Of a DNA stretch of 64,000 bases, positions 35,689 through 48,552 are shown one piece after another. The stretch covers positions 15,094,501-15,158,500 of the forward strand of contig JAIOJX010000005.1 of the NCBI GenBank assembly GCA_022376925.1. The letters are read 5' to 3'. Below the pieces are notes generated by a model. That model was given only the letters and a program-made list of their open reading frames with translations, searched no databases and was not told the DNA's origin. Each line of letters starts with the position of its first letter. Positions within the stretch are counted from its first letter, which is position 1. The DNA comes from Tragulus kanchil (Eukaryota > Chordata > Mammalia > Artiodactyla > Tragulidae). A program made the translations under genes and the position numbers.

Positions 35689-35710
35689 GGGAAATGTAGT
35701 TCACCGGAAG
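35689..35710. promoter_or_regulatory. ACTACA-type (ZNF143/THAP11) motif next to an ETS site
   Basis: Read on the minus strand, 35689-35700 is ACTACATTTCCC, one base from the ACTACAATTCCC element bound by ZNF143/THAP11. Four bases away, CCGGAAG at 35704-35710 matches the ETS/GABPA core. Both lie at the right edge of the CpG island, about 630 bp upstream of the start codon. Such elements usually sit within about 100 bp of a transcription start. They may therefore mark a distal NUP153 start or a divergent one. Confidence 0.5.
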
Positions 35711-36302
35711 AAGGCGCCTTCTCGGAAAGGACGCGGAAGGAGATCCGTGCTTTGCCGCAGAGGCACAAAGCCAGGGGTTCCATGCCTTTTATTTCGCTTG
35801 GCTATAAACGTAGACTTTGAAAGCAGCCTTTACCCCAGCAACAGTAACCTCCTTCACTCTCTCCTTCACCCTGTGGTTGCTAAAGCGGGCAGAAAGTGAG
35901 CAGATAGTAAAAATCAAATAGGAACTAACAATAGCATATAAAAAGAAAAAAAAAAAAAACTGGTTGAAAAGACAGTGTTCGTGATCTTTAAGGCTCAAGC
36001 AGAATTCGAAAATATATAGTTTCATTAAGTATATAAGGGCTCTGTTGTCAAAGCACCCAAGTTCTGGAATTCTGGTTCCACGACTCTAGTTTGCCCTTGG
36101 ATAAGTCAAAACCTTCCTCCCCCACATAAAATGGCAACTTTAAAGTCCTCCTCATAGAGCTGTTGTAATCATCCAAGTGGAACATTTAGTATATTTCCTG
36201 GTAATATAGGAAATGCAGTAAGTACAATGATTACCTAGAGCAGTTGGCTCACATGAGAGGTAACGGGTTTATTACCGATAGTAAAAATATGCATGTATTT
36301 GC

Positions 36303-38493
36303 CCCAAATAGAAGGCAAATTTAGGAAAGTGAACTAAGCTCAAAGACTGAATCCACAAAGTATAGAGATCGTTAAGAGTTGACTGTTGGATCTTGGTGAT
36401 CACGTGGTCCAGTCCTAGACAAGAAGGGTCTAGAGAATTTAGGTGATATACTGGGGGGCCTTAAGCTGGGCAGTCAAAGCCAAGATTAAAACCAACTTTT
36501 CTGTACAAGTTCAAACAAAATAACGAAGTGATTAGGGAGAAAATCCACTGTGAAAAAAGATAGGTCTAATGTTCCATTTGGGCGTCCCTGGTGGCTCAGA
36601 TGGTAAAGGATCTGCCTGCAACGCAATAGGCCAAGTTCAGTCCCTGGGCTGGGAAGACTCCCTAGAGAAGGAAATGGCAACTCATTTCAGTATTTCTGCC
36701 TGGAGAATTAATTCCATGGACACAGGATCCTGGACAGCTATAATCCATAGGGTCACAAAAAGCGGGACACGACTGAGAACACACACAAACTTAAGTTTAA
36801 ATCTCTCCCTTACTAGCTGTGTAACCTGGGGGAAGTTATCAATCCTCTAAGTTTGCTTCCTCATCTGCAAATAGAATGAACATAAACTTCAAGAGGCGGT
36901 GGTTCTGATGAAAGGATTCATGGATAGCTGTATAGTTCATAATAGCTGCTTAGATAGAGAGCCTCTGATAGCATCCAGTTATCAGATACAAATAATTAAC
37001 TTCAAGATTGCCATACCATCTCTACCACCAAACTGTATGACTCCAATCACTATATAAACTCTAGAAATCAGGATCTAAGGAACCATGCCATATCATGCAT
37101 TGAGTTTACAGAACAAATAGCACCTCTGACTGTAACCACCAACACTATAAAATTTCCCATATATGATGGACAAAATTAACCTACCTCCTTTTTGTGCTTC
37201 AGTGTCCTAACTTCACACCCCCCTTCACCACTAACTGCCCAGTAGACTTTTTCAGTATACAACCTCTTCCCCCTAAAGCTCTTCATCCTTCAATACGATT
37301 GTCTTATAAGATTTTTAGCTAGGAATGTGACAAACAGAATATAGTCATTCACAATAAGCTAACTTCCAGGAAAGATCTGTACCTCAGTCTTTAAAGAGTT
37401 GCCCAAATAGAAGGCAAATTTAGGAAAGTGAACTAAGCTCAAAGACTGAATCCACAAAGTATAGAGATCGTTAAGAGTTGACTGTTGGATCTTGGTGATC
37501 ACGTGGTCCAGTCCTAGACAAGAAGGGTCTAGAGAATTTAGGTGATATACTGGGGGGCCTTAAGCTGGGCAGTCAAAGCCAAGATTAAAACCAACTTTTC
37601 TGTACAAGTTCAAACAAAATAACGAAGTGATTAGGGAGAAAATCCACTGTGAAAAAAGATAGGTCTAATGTTCCATTTGGGCGTCCCTGGTGGCTCAGAT
37701 GGTAAAGGATCTGCCTGCAACGCAATAGGCCAAGTTCAGTCCCTGGGCTGGGAAGACTCCCTAGAGAAGGAAATGGCAACTCATTTCAGTATTTCTGCCT
37801 GGAGAATTAATTCCATGGACACAGGATCCTGGACAGCTATAATCCATAGGGTCACAAAAAGCGGGACACGACTGAGAACACACACAAACTTAAGTTTAAA
37901 TCTCTCCCTTACTAGCTGTGTAACCTGGGGGAAGTTATCAATCCTCTAAGTTTGCTTCCTCATCTGCAAATAGAATGAACATAAACTTCAAGAGGCGGTG
38001 GTTCTGATGAAAGGATTCATGGATAGCTGTATAGTTCATAATAGCTGCTTAGATAGAGAGCCTCTGATAGCATCCAGTTATCAGATACAAATAATTAACT
38101 TCAAGATTGCCATACCATCTCTACCACCAAACTGTATGACTCCAATCACTATATAAACTCTAGAAATCAGGATCTAAGGAACCATGCCATATCATGCATT
38201 GAGTTTACAGAACAAATAGCACCTCTGACTGTAACCACCAACACTATAAAATTTCCCATATATGATGGACAAAATTAACCTACCTCCTTTTTGTGCTTCA
38301 GTGTCCTAACTTCACACCCCCCTTCACCACTAACTGCCCAGTAGACTTTTTCAGTATACAACCTCTTCCCCCTAAAGCTCTTCATCCTTCAATACGATTG
38401 TCTTATAAGATTTTTAGCTAGGAATGTGACAAACAGAATATAGTCATTCACAATAAGCTAACTTCCAGGAAAGATCTGTACCTCAGTCTTTAA
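36303..38493. repeat. Tandem direct duplication, spacing 1099 bp (36303-37394 / 37402-38493)
   Basis: Intergenic sequence with one Bov-tA SINE, duplicated with no visible internal differences. There is a 7-bp filler at 37395-37401. Confidence 0.93.
36580..36790 (+). mobile_element. Bov-tA SINE (copy at 37679-37889)
   Basis: tRNA-Glu head fused to the BovA unit (GGAAATGGCAACTCATTTC, then GGGTCACAAAAAGCGGGAC). It is diagnostic of ruminants. Confidence 0.85.
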
Positions 38494-38650
38494 TTGCACT
38501 ACCTGTATAGAAGACTGAAGGGTAAGCACATCCCATTTGTCCTTTTCACCCTACTAAACACAGTATTTTCAGCACAGGAGGCCAGCTGGTACTCAATAAT
38601 CATTCCTTTCTTGGAGGCTTAGTTATTTGGTGTATGGGACAGCATTCCTG

Positions 38651-38860
38651 GGGCTTTCCAGGTGGTGCAGTGGTAAAGAATCCACCTGCTAGTGCAGGAG
38701 ACACAAGAGAGATGGGTTCCATCCCTGGGTCGAGAAGATCCCCTGGAATAGGAAATGGCAACTCGATCCAGTATTCTTGCCTGGAAAATTCCACAGGCAG
38801 AGGAGTCTGGCAGGCTACAGTTCACGGGGTCGCAAAGAGTCAGACGTGACTGAGCGCACA
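38651..38860 (+). mobile_element. Bov-tA SINE
   Basis: GGCTTTCCAGGTGGTGCAG head, then TCCAGTATTCTTGCCTGG, and GGGTCGCAAAGAGTCAGACG near the end. Confidence 0.88.
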
Positions 38861-39680
38861 CACACTGCTGCACACCGCAGTCCTATCCCAGCTCTGAAAG
38901 GAAAGGACGTGCAAAAGAACTGAGCCAAACTGAGATAATACTTCAGGATATAAGATTAGTAGGATTCAGGGGGATAAATCTACACTCTTCTTAAGCCTTC
39001 TTCTCAGTTTTTTACTTCACTTGATGATTATTTCTTTGAAGGTAAACAAAAGTGAGGGAACCATAGTACACTAGTCCCAGATTGAGGAAACTGAGTTTTT
39101 GGAAACTTTACCGACCTTGAGAAGGAATACGCAGCAAAAAGAAATCTGCATTCTACACTTCCCACTGCCTGATTTCACCCTGAAATATTATCAGCCTCAC
39201 TATGGGATGAAACAGGTTCTTACATGTAATTTGAGATTCTAAACTAACATTGTTTCTATGCTGAAATTTGGAGTCACACATCACCAAATCTAGAGTATTC
39301 TTTCCTCACGGCTATAATCCAAACACACAGAACAGTGTTCATTTTCTGTACACCATAACAAATTAATATGCCTGAAATTCATGAATTTACTCATGATAAA
39401 GCACTTATGAGCATTATCGACAGACCCCTATGAAAGTGTTATTCAGGAATGATCATCCACTTATCTTTGCCATCACTCTACCTTTTTAGCCTATAAACTA
39501 AAATGTTTATCTTCTAGCACTGCCTTATTGCATAATGAAAATGGACACTTACCAACAATATGATATGCTAGCCAGTGGAAAGAAGAGACTCAAATAGCTG
39601 GCTTGAGATCGCCTGGGAATTCCAGGTCTTCCATCAGCACATGGGGATATGTGGAAGGATGGGAGTAAAGAGTACCTCAG
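38861..39680. other. Intergenic, no feature seen
   Basis: AT-rich unique sequence between two SINEs. Confidence 0.6.
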
Positions 39681-40032
39681 GGGCTTCCCTGGTAGCTCAG
39701 TGGTAAAGAAGGCACCTGCCAATGCAGGAGACACGAGTTCAATCCCTGATCCGGGAAGATTTCACATGCTGCAGAGCAACTAAGCCTGAGAGCCACAATG
39801 ATTGAGCCTGTGCTCTAGAGCCTTGGAGCTGCAACTATTGAGCCCATGTGGCGCAACTACTGAAGCCTGTGTGCCCTAGAGCCCTAGTTCCACAACAGGA
39901 GTAGTCAGTCACTGCAACAAGAAGCCTGTTTATCTTAACTAGAGAGTAGCCCCTACTCCCTGCAACTAGAGAAGAGCCTTTGGCAGCAGTGAAAACCCAG
40001 AGTAGCCAAAAATAAAGAAAGAAAGAAAGAAA
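39681..40032 (+). mobile_element. CHR-2-like long SINE
   Basis: GGGCTTCCCTGGTAGCTCAG head, GATCCGGGAAGATTTCACATG, repeated CTCTAGAGCC modules, and a (GAAA)n tail. Confidence 0.85.
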
Positions 40033-40901
40033 ATTAGAAAAAAGAGGAAATTGATGGGGCACTTGGCTGGAAAGGATTGTCCAACAGACCTCCAAATCAC
40101 AGAAAGAAGCCATGTTAGCAATATCAATAGAATTCACTGTGTTTGTTTCTATGAAGGATAAGGGAAGAACTGCTGTTGAGATAAGGTGGGAAAAATTGAC
40201 ATGAAACACAGAAGGACAGGAATTCCTTCTCAATACATTGAAAACAAAAATTAGAACCACTTTACTTTTCTCAAATTTGCATCGTTTCCCTCCCCCCAAA
40301 ACAAATGGTGTATTGGAAGAGATCTTAATTTACGAAAAGCCTACTACTACAGAGGCCCCTCTACCCCAAGAAACATCTTTATTTTTCCCATATAATATGG
40401 TATCCATCTGCCAGTTATAAATTATCAAATAGGCTGGTGAGCTTTCTTTAGAGATAAGGAATACCCATCAGTTATAAATGAAATACAGTTTGGTCTACAC
40501 CCATTGGTGATTTAGAAAAACAGCTTTCATATCTTTTTCAAAAGGTGAGAAAATTCGAGCCAAAGGAGTATTTAAAAATGACAATTACAAGTTAGAATGA
40601 TATGTATTTAGCCTACCTACACAAAATGAGGTATCTGCTCTGATACGTATTGAAGCAAATTATTTTACTGAGAATAATTTTAGATAGATCTCTGTGATAT
40701 TCCACAGATATTTCTATGTGATAATTATTGCCAAGCATTATATTCGATAGAAAGTATAAGGTTAAGCTAGTGGGGTTATTTTTTCAAATGTATTATAATG
40801 ATTATAATGTATTTCAATCTCAGCTAGAAAAACTCAAAAAAGGGTTGGAATTCTACAAAGGTACTGGAGTTTTTGTGTGTATCTTAGGGACAAGGAGGCG
40901 A
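40033..40901. other. Intergenic, no feature seen
   Basis: AT-rich unique sequence. A (GAAA)n run at 40013-40032 belongs to the SINE tail at its left. Confidence 0.6.
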
Positions 40902-43049
40902 CAGTATTAGGAAGATACTTAAGGATGTACATTATTATAGTCTCATTAACTTACTATGTTCTCTGTCTTTGGGGAATAGAGTAATACTTAAGACTAAACT
41001 ATTTAACTAATATAATCAAATTTTGATTAACTATCACTTAATTCCAACATCCCATCTAAGAGTTTTCTTCTTGACTGCATGTGTCAATGTATAGTAGCCT
41101 TTAGCATATATGTGTCTATGTACCTTCTGTTATTGTTGAAGCTACATTCTAAATTCATCACTACTAAACGGAAATCCAGTTTTACTGAATGAAATAACCA
41201 GATTCAGGAAGACCATCCTAATATTTAAGACAGTTAATGAATCAACAAAGATTAAACAGATATTGGCCTATAGGAAAAATGTAAACTAGACAAAACAGCT
41301 GAGATCAAGGCTACAGGAGGACTTAAATATTTTAAACAATTTATAAACACGTCCTAAACATTAACATTTACTAAGAACCTGTAGCAACTCACTCTGGTAT
41401 TCTCGCCTGGATGACCCCATGGACAGAGGACCCTGACCAGCTACAGTCCATGTGATTCCAAGGAGTCAGACACCATTGAGCACACATGCACTGTGTTCAC
41501 TCCAAATCTAAGCATTTACTATATGTGTCAATGTACAAAACATTAAAACAACCTGTCCACATAGTATATAATATTCTATCGTTTTACTGAATTCCCTTCA
41601 AATTTACTGTATTGTGCTCTATGAACCACTACCACATAACACAAATAATTCACCCCAAGTTCTACATTCTAAACACCTGCTATTCAATTTATCCCATCCA
41701 ATATATCTAATAGATTAGTTTAATATTTTTAAATATAATTCTTTCATTACATTAGAAAACTGGGCTCATCATTAAGGCTGCAATCCATGTAAACCTGTAA
41801 CATTTGCAAAATTCAATTTACTCACACTGAGACCAAGCTTCGTTATTTTTTGAAAGCATTCATAGAGGATGCTGGAATATATTAGACTTATTAAGACTTC
41901 TTTTCAAGAACATTCTACTAATTAATAGGTTAGCAACCCTACTGGGGCCCCCCAAATTCAGACTTTACTCACACTTGAAAAACCCAGCCGTATATTGTTG
42001 AATTTTGCTTAGGGAAAAATATTAGGAAGATACTTAAATGTCTTTTTCCATTAACTTACTATGTTCTCTGTCTTTGGGGAATAGAGTAATACTTAAGACT
42101 AAACTATTTAACTAATATAATCAAATTTTGATTAACTATCACTTAATTCCAACATCCCATCTAAGAGTTTTCTTCTTGACTGCATGTGTCAATGTATAGT
42201 AGCCTTTAGCATATATGTGTCTATGTACCTTCTGTTATTGTTGAAGCTACATTCTAAATTCATCACTACTAAACGGAAATCCAGTTTTACTGAATGAAAT
42301 AACCAGATTCAGGAAGACCATCCTAATATTTAAGACAGTTAATGAATCAACAAAGATTAAACAGATATTGGCCTATAGGAAAAATGTAAACTAGACAAAA
42401 CAGCTGAGATCAAGGCTACAGGAGGACTTAAATATTTTAAACAATTTATAAACACGTCCTAAACATTAACATTTACTAAGAACCTGTAGCAACTCACTCT
42501 GGTATTCTCGCCTGGATGACCCCATGGACAGAGGACCCTGACCAGCTACAGTCCATGTGATTCCAAGGAGTCAGACACCATTGAGCACACATGCACTGTG
42601 TTCACTCCAAATCTAAGCATTTACTATATGTGTCAATGTACAAAACATTAAAACAACCTGTCCACATAGTATATAATATTCTATCGTTTTACTGAATTCC
42701 CTTCAAATTTACTGTATTGTGCTCTATGAACCACTACCACATAACACAAATAATTCACCCCAAGTTCTACATTCTAAACACCTGCTATTCAATTTATCCC
42801 ATCCAATATATCTAATAGATTAGTTTAATATTTTTAAATATAATTCTTTCATTACATTAGAAAACTGGGCTCATCATTAAGGCTGCAATCCATGTAAACC
42901 TGTAACATTTGCAAAATTCAATTTACTCACACTGAGACCAAGCTTCGTTATTTTTTGAAAGCATTCATAGAGGATGCTGGAATATATTAGACTTATTAAG
43001 ACTTCTTTTCAAGAACATTCTACTAATTAATAGGTTAGCAACCCTACTG
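40902..43049. repeat. Tandem direct duplication, spacing 1105-1106 bp (40902-41944 / about 42018-43049)
   Basis: Intergenic sequence including a BovA fragment. The filler at about 41945-42017 is unlike either flank at first sight, but parts resemble error-rich versions of 41813-41860 and 40884-40940. Confidence 0.9.
41391..41490 (+). mobile_element. BovA fragment (copy at about 42490-42590)
   Basis: CAACTCACTCTGGTATTCTC, CCCCATGGACAGAGGACCC and GGAGTCAGACACC are the BovA unit without its head. Confidence 0.7.
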
Positions 43050-44910
43050 CACAGAGCACCCCCGCCCCCACCAGAAAGGCACAACCTACCCAGTTTAAGG
43101 GTGTCTTCTGAACCCCTCGCTACTCAGGGATTAACAGTACCACTTCTTGGGAGCTTGGTAGAATAAAGGATTGTTCCAGGCCTGCTTAATCAGAATAGGC
43201 CTTTCAAAAAAATGTCACCAGGTGATTTATATGCACAGAACACCTGAGAAGCAGCACTGTTTTAAGAATTAACCAGCCTGTAGAAGTCATAAAGCCCATC
43301 TGAAATGTTAGCAGTCTCAAACTAAATATCAGTTATAAAAGATACTTGAGCACTTTAAAAATCACCTTGGTAATTCCCAACTATCTTTATTTATACAACT
43401 TTTTCTTTTAGAATTAATTCATGAGAAACAAAAGACACGGACAGAGAGTAAACCAACTTAAAATTCAATAAGCTATGAGCAGAGAGAAATTCAGAAAAGA
43501 AATTATCAGACTACTTCCTTAGAATTTCTGTGGTTTTTCTCTTTCCCAGGAACTCACAAAACTAATGTTAAGGTAGGAACTCTAAGAGGGAATATCCTGG
43601 GTACTAGAGAGAGTGTCCAGTATCTAAAATGCTGGAGAGGAAGTCAGGCAACATAGACTAAAATCTTTATAGACATCACTTTCCTAAACTATCAGGATAG
43701 GAATGATGGCAGCTTTCTACTTAACGAATCATAAAAGCAATTTAATAGATTGCTCACTAATAGCCTGATCTCTTACACAGGTGCTCTTAACTCTTACAAC
43801 AGGGAAAGCCTAAAAAGTTCTGAAACACAAGAAATGAAACTAAAGATGCACAAGTCACACAATGTTTCATTTACCTAATAATCTAATAGATTAGTTTAAT
43901 ATTTTTAAATATAATTCTTTCATTACATTAGAAAACTGGGCTCATCATTAAGGCTGCAATCCATGTAAACCTGTAACATTTGCAAAATTCAATTTACTCA
44001 CACTGAGACCAAGCTTCGTTATTTTTTGAAAGCATTCATAGAGGATGCTGGAATATATTAGACTTATTAAGACTTCTTTTCAAGAACATTCTACTAATTA
44101 ATAGGTTAGCAACCCTACTGCACAGAGCACCCCCGCCCCCACCAGAAAGGCACAACCTACCCAGTTTAAGGGTGTCTTCTGAACCCCTCGCTACTCAGGG
44201 ATTAACAGTACCACTTCTTGGGAGCTTGGTAGAATAAAGGATTGTTCCAGGCCTGCTTAATCAGAATAGGCCTTTCAAAAAAATGTCACCAGGTGATTTA
44301 TATGCACAGAACACCTGAGAAGCAGCACTGTTTTAAGAATTAACCAGCCTGTAGAAGTCATAAAGCCCATCTGAAATGTTAGCAGTCTCAAACTAAATAT
44401 CAGTTATAAAAGATACTTGAGCACTTTAAAAATCACCTTGGTAATTCCCAACTATCTTTATTTATACAACTTTTTCTTTTAGAATTAATTCATGAGAAAC
44501 AAAAGACACGGACAGAGAGTAAACCAACTTAAAATTCAATAAGCTATGAGCAGAGAGAAATTCAGAAAAGAAATTATCAGACTACTTCCTTAGAATTTCT
44601 GTGGTTTTTCTCTTTCCCAGGAACTCACAAAACTAATGTTAAGGTAGGAACTCTAAGAGGGAATATCCTGGGTACTAGAGAGAGTGTCCAGTATCTAAAA
44701 TGCTGGAGAGGAAGTCAGGCAACATAGACTAAAATCTTTATAGACATCACTTTCCTAAACTATCAGGATAGGAATGATGGCAGCTTTCTACTTAACGAAT
44801 CATAAAAGCAATTTAATAGATTGCTCACTAATAGCCTGATCTCTTACACAGGTGCTCTTAACTCTTACAACAGGGAAAGCCTAAAAAGTTCTGAAACACA
44901 AGAAATGAAA
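42810..44910. repeat. Tandem direct duplication, spacing 1071 bp (42810-43839 / 43881-44910)
   Basis: This overlaps the preceding duplication, so about 240 bp is present three times (starting near 41705, 42810 and 43881). A 41-bp filler (43840-43880) separates the copies. Confidence 0.92.
43050..43839. other. Intergenic unique segment (copied at 44121-44910)
   Basis: No repeat or exon recognised. Its only notable property is being duplicated. Confidence 0.55.
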
Positions 44911-45353
44911 TACTGTTTTTAAACACCTCCCCTCGTCTGGGCCCAATATAAATACATTTGTTCATAAGAACACTTACATACCAAAACGTCAAGGTAGTGA
45001 AATTAACCAAAGTTTCTGTGAAATGCAGGCTTAGGAATCCCTGTTCTTTATAAGTCTCCAGCCAACAATTCAAGAGCTGATGAACCAGCAGCTTAAAGTG
45101 GATATAGATTTTTCCCCTCTTATTTAACATTTGGTACATTTCACCTTTACCACAAGGTAAGCAGCAATGAAATTAAACATTTTAATTTTCATGAGCATCT
45201 TTTTCCAAAGGAAGCTAGACCATTTGCTGAAATGAAATTCTGGATTTAGTACATCCTTACTGTCTGTAATACGATCACAGGTAGCAGAGCTGGTTCAACA
45301 GAGCAAGTAAGCCAACATAACGGTTAAGAAGATGATTTTAAAACCAGTATCTA

Positions 45354-45702
45354 GGGCTTCCCTGGTGGTCCAGTGGGTAAGGACACCGCCTTGCAGTGAA
45401 AGGGGCGCCAGTTCAATCCCTGGCCTGGGAAGATCCCACGTACCATGGAGCGGCTGGACCGATGTGTCCAATCACCGAGCCGGAGCTCTGGAGCCCATGA
45501 GCCCAGAGCCGTCGCTCTGCGACAACAGACGCCACCGCGATGGGAGGCCCACACGGGCCAAAGAACAAAGACGGATGAAAATAGAGAAATGAACGACCAA
45601 TAGAAGCGGCCTGCCCGCTCCCCTCCCTCTCCAACCCGACCCCCACCCCAAAAAAATAAAAATAAAAAAATAAATCTTTAAAAGGAAAAAAAAAAAAAAA
45701 CA
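45354..45702 (+). mobile_element. tRNA-Glu-derived SINE, unique-body type, full length
   Basis: Complete head (GTCCAGTGGGTAAGGACACC), body (GAGCCGGAGCTCTGGAGC, then GCCACCGCGATGGGAGGCCC), C-rich end and A-rich tail. It differs little from the elements at 781 and 47450. Confidence 0.88.
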
Positions 45703-47339
45703 AGTACCTTTAACCCACAGCCTGCTGTCAACCTCTCTCACCTTGTTTGGGTCCATTATAAGGACAACAGGATACTGTGAGTCAGCACAGACGTCATTCT
45801 TCACAACCAAAACCCAAAAGGAACTCTTCCAATATTCTCCAAAGCAAGTGTGAGTGAAGTTATATTCTACGTGCCACACTAAACAGGCAGCGTCGCCAAG
45901 CAAACCAGAGGGAACTCTGCCACCACGGAGCTAAGGCTGTTAAACAGACCCACCTCTGGTTAGAGAAAGGTTCGGCCTATGTCGGTTTGGATTTGGAATT
46001 AAAACATCAAAGCACGCTAGAAGTCTCCGCCGAGGCCCCAGCCAAGCAAGGCACAGCTTCTACCAGCCATGAAGAGATCCAGGCCACATCTTGATGCTTT
46101 ACAGGTACTCTTCTTCACTTGTGTGATCCTCTTCTCTGTGCTATGAGTCAGCAGTTAACTTCTAAGCACTTAGGATAGGAAGCACCTGCCTTTAGGCTCA
46201 TGGCTTTCAGCTGAGGTGCTGGGATCTATGAGGAGCCTTCGCTAACAAGAGAGGATAACCCCTTTTCCTTCTTGACTGTAGGAGTATTTATGCCGAATAG
46301 CAGTAACTATGCAAACAGGTAGAGAGGGCACAAGTCTACAAAAAGCCCCTAGGAGTAGACAGTTGAGAAGGAAGCGCCCTATTTCTGTTTCTCCCGTCCC
46401 TCATCATTTGAGCCTACCCTTTGCTACCCTTCCTCGGATAACACCTTCTTCTTTTTCTCAAGTTTTGCATCGCGTTTACAAACAAAAGGGAGCTGACTCT
46501 TCCCCTTCCTTTGCCCCATCATTAACTTTGGGACAGGATTTTTGGAAAAGTCTTAAAAGACCGAGATGCAGAAAAATCTACAATAGTTCTCAGAAGCTTT
46601 CTAAGTTCAAACTAAACAAAACCACAGAGGCCTAAGGGGAACTACAGAGGCCATTTCTACATCAGATCAAAACAAGCAAGTCAGATCTCTTATTTAGATT
46701 TTTTTTTTTTTTAGCAATATTCACTGACAACTTCCTACCTGTGGCAGCAATATACAAAAAGAAAGGAGAAAAAGGGAAAATATTTAAGGGACGATGTAAG
46801 AGAGGAGAAGGGAGAGCTTAGGAGAGAAAGCGGAGAGCAAGCTGTAAATTCTGATAAATAGTCACGGTGAGCAATTTCTGAAAACTCGGTTCAAAGTTCT
46901 GCCAGGTTCCCAGCTGACCTGAACTCACCTTTGGTGGACTGACCCTCTATAAATCAGTCTTCTGAATCTAGATTGGCTCCTTGTTGACCCAAATTCAAAT
47001 GCTGTAAAATAAACGAAGGAGAGATGAGGGGTACCTTGCAGGTACGGTGCTTCAGACAGGCAGAGGATCACTTACGAATGCTGTAAATAATGAAGGACTA
47101 ATAAATAATATATTAGAAAGAAAAGACCCTCCGTGTTGCCACATGAGTTTCCTAATACTTTATACCCAGAGTGCCAGGTGCAAATTGGATACATGTTTAC
47201 TTGGAAGGCCGAATGCATGTTCACAGAGGTTTTGTAATTCATTATTTCCCTCAACCACTTTTATGGGATGGAATTTTTTCTGTGTATTTCGAAAATACAA
47301 TTAGTTAAAATATTTTTTATTAAACACTCCTCTTTCCTT
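45703..47339. other. Intergenic, no feature seen
   Basis: Mixed-composition unique sequence. A 108-codon open frame at 46309-46635 has no recognisable family and no supporting context. Confidence 0.55.
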
Positions 47340-47434
47340 ACTTTTTATTTTTTTGGCTTCTAGGATCTAAGTGCCTTGACCAGGGATCCAACTGGGAAGG
47401 GTAGAGTCCTAACCACTGGACCACCAAGGAACCT
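47340..47434 (-). mobile_element. Old CHR-1-like SINE fragment
   Basis: GACCAGGGATCCAACTGGG and AACCACTGGACCACCAAGG are the reverse of a decayed tRNA-Glu head. The next SINE inserted at its edge. Confidence 0.65.
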
Positions 47435-47449
47435 CCTCCCTTTCTTTTT

Positions 47450-47770
47450 CTTTTATTTATTTACTTATTTATTATTGGTGGGGGGTGGGGTGTGGACGGA
47501 GGGGAGCAGGCAGGCCACTTCTATTGGTTCTTCAGTTATCTATTTTCATCCATCTTTGTTCTTTGGCCCGTGTGGGCCTCCCATTGCGGTGGCCTCTGTT
47601 GTCGCAGAGCACCGGCTCTGGGCACATGCGCTCCAGAGCTCCAGCTCGGTAGTTGGACACATCAGTCCAGCCGCTCCGCGGCACGTGGGATCTTCCCAGG
47701 CCAGGGATCGAACTGGCGCCCCTTGCACTGCAAGGCGGTGTCCTTACCCACTGGACCACCAGGGAAGCCC
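47450..47770 (-). mobile_element. tRNA-Glu-derived SINE, unique-body type, full length
   Basis: Minus-strand full copy with the (TTTA)n tail at left. Perfect 15-bp target duplication CCTCCCTTTCTTTTT at 47435-47449 and 47771-47785. Confidence 0.9.
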
Positions 47771-48214
47771 CCTCCCTTTCTTTTTAAACACAGCTTACCT
47801 CAGACCATATACTACTTGCTGTGTCGGAGGTCAACAGAAAAAAAAAAAACATTACTTTTCTGTACAGATGAGGATAGGACTTGCCCTCAGGGATTACACC
47901 AAAATAGGTACTGTGAATGACAGGAGACGAATCTGGCCTTTGAAACCAGCCTTTCAGAATATTGTGCAACAAATATATACTATATTCAGAGCCGTATGTT
48001 CTGCAGATGGAAACGTGATGATGACACAGGTCCTGCCAGTCAGGGACAAGCAGAAATGGCTTTATTTTTAATTTAGTTTTAAGCCTTTTGAATACTTATG
48101 CAGATAGACTTCCTTTTGGAAATATGAATTGCATACATGGCTGTAAGTTTACATTCTTTAAACAATTTTCAGTCAGAAAAAAGCTTCACTTACACCAGCG
48201 TCAGGCAGCATCAT

Positions 48215-48330
48215 TGACTCAATGATCCTGAGTTTGGGCAAACTCCAGCAGATGGTGACGCACAGGGAAGCCCGGTGTGGCGCTGTCTATGGGACCGCAA
48301 AGAGTCAGAAACCGGACGAGTGAGCACCAC
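48215..48330 (+). mobile_element. BovB 3'-end fragment
   Basis: GATCCTGAGTTTGGGCAAAC, CCAGCAGATGGTGACGCAC and CCGCAAAGAGTCAGAAACC match the BovB tail. Confidence 0.65.
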
Positions 48331-48425
48331 AAACAGCAGTGTCCACCTCCTGGCCTTGGTGGAATAGGGTGCTCAGGATGCTAAACGAGGGAATGCAGTA
48401 AGGGTTCTATTCCTTTATTTTTAAA

Positions 48426-48552
48426 ATTAACCATTTTATTTATTTACAGCTGTGCAACTTCCAGGATCTTAGTTCCCAGACCAGGGATGCAACCTAGGCC
48501 CCCTGCAGTGGAAATAGAGAGTCCTAACCACCGGACCACCAAAGAATTCCCT
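48426..48552 (-). mobile_element. CHR-1-like SINE (partial copy at 49539-49645)
   Basis: AGGATCTTAGTTCCCAGACC and AACCACCGGACCACCAAAG are the reverse of the tRNA-Glu SINE. The duplication breakpoint lies within its tail. Confidence 0.75.

Larger units (their letters stand above)
34440..35760 (-). promoter_or_regulatory. NUP153: CpG island and promoter of NUP153 (including 5' UTR)
   Basis: The stretch is about 1.3 kb, very GC-rich and dense in CpG, against AT-rich flanks on both sides. It contains exon 1 near its middle. No TATA box is obvious, as is usual for a housekeeping CpG-island promoter. Long open frames on both strands here reflect base composition and are not genes. The 5' UTR must lie to the right of 35060. 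CpG-island promoters often fire in both directions, so a divergent plus-strand transcript is possible. Confidence 0.85.

Noticed and set aside
46309..46635. 108-codon plus-strand open frame
   Set aside because: No splice context, no known motif, and length within chance expectation.
47376..48071. 231-codon open frame on the plus strand
   Set aside because: Most of it is translated SINE sequence (the recurring WTHQSS / RRAPALG peptides seen wherever this SINE occurs).
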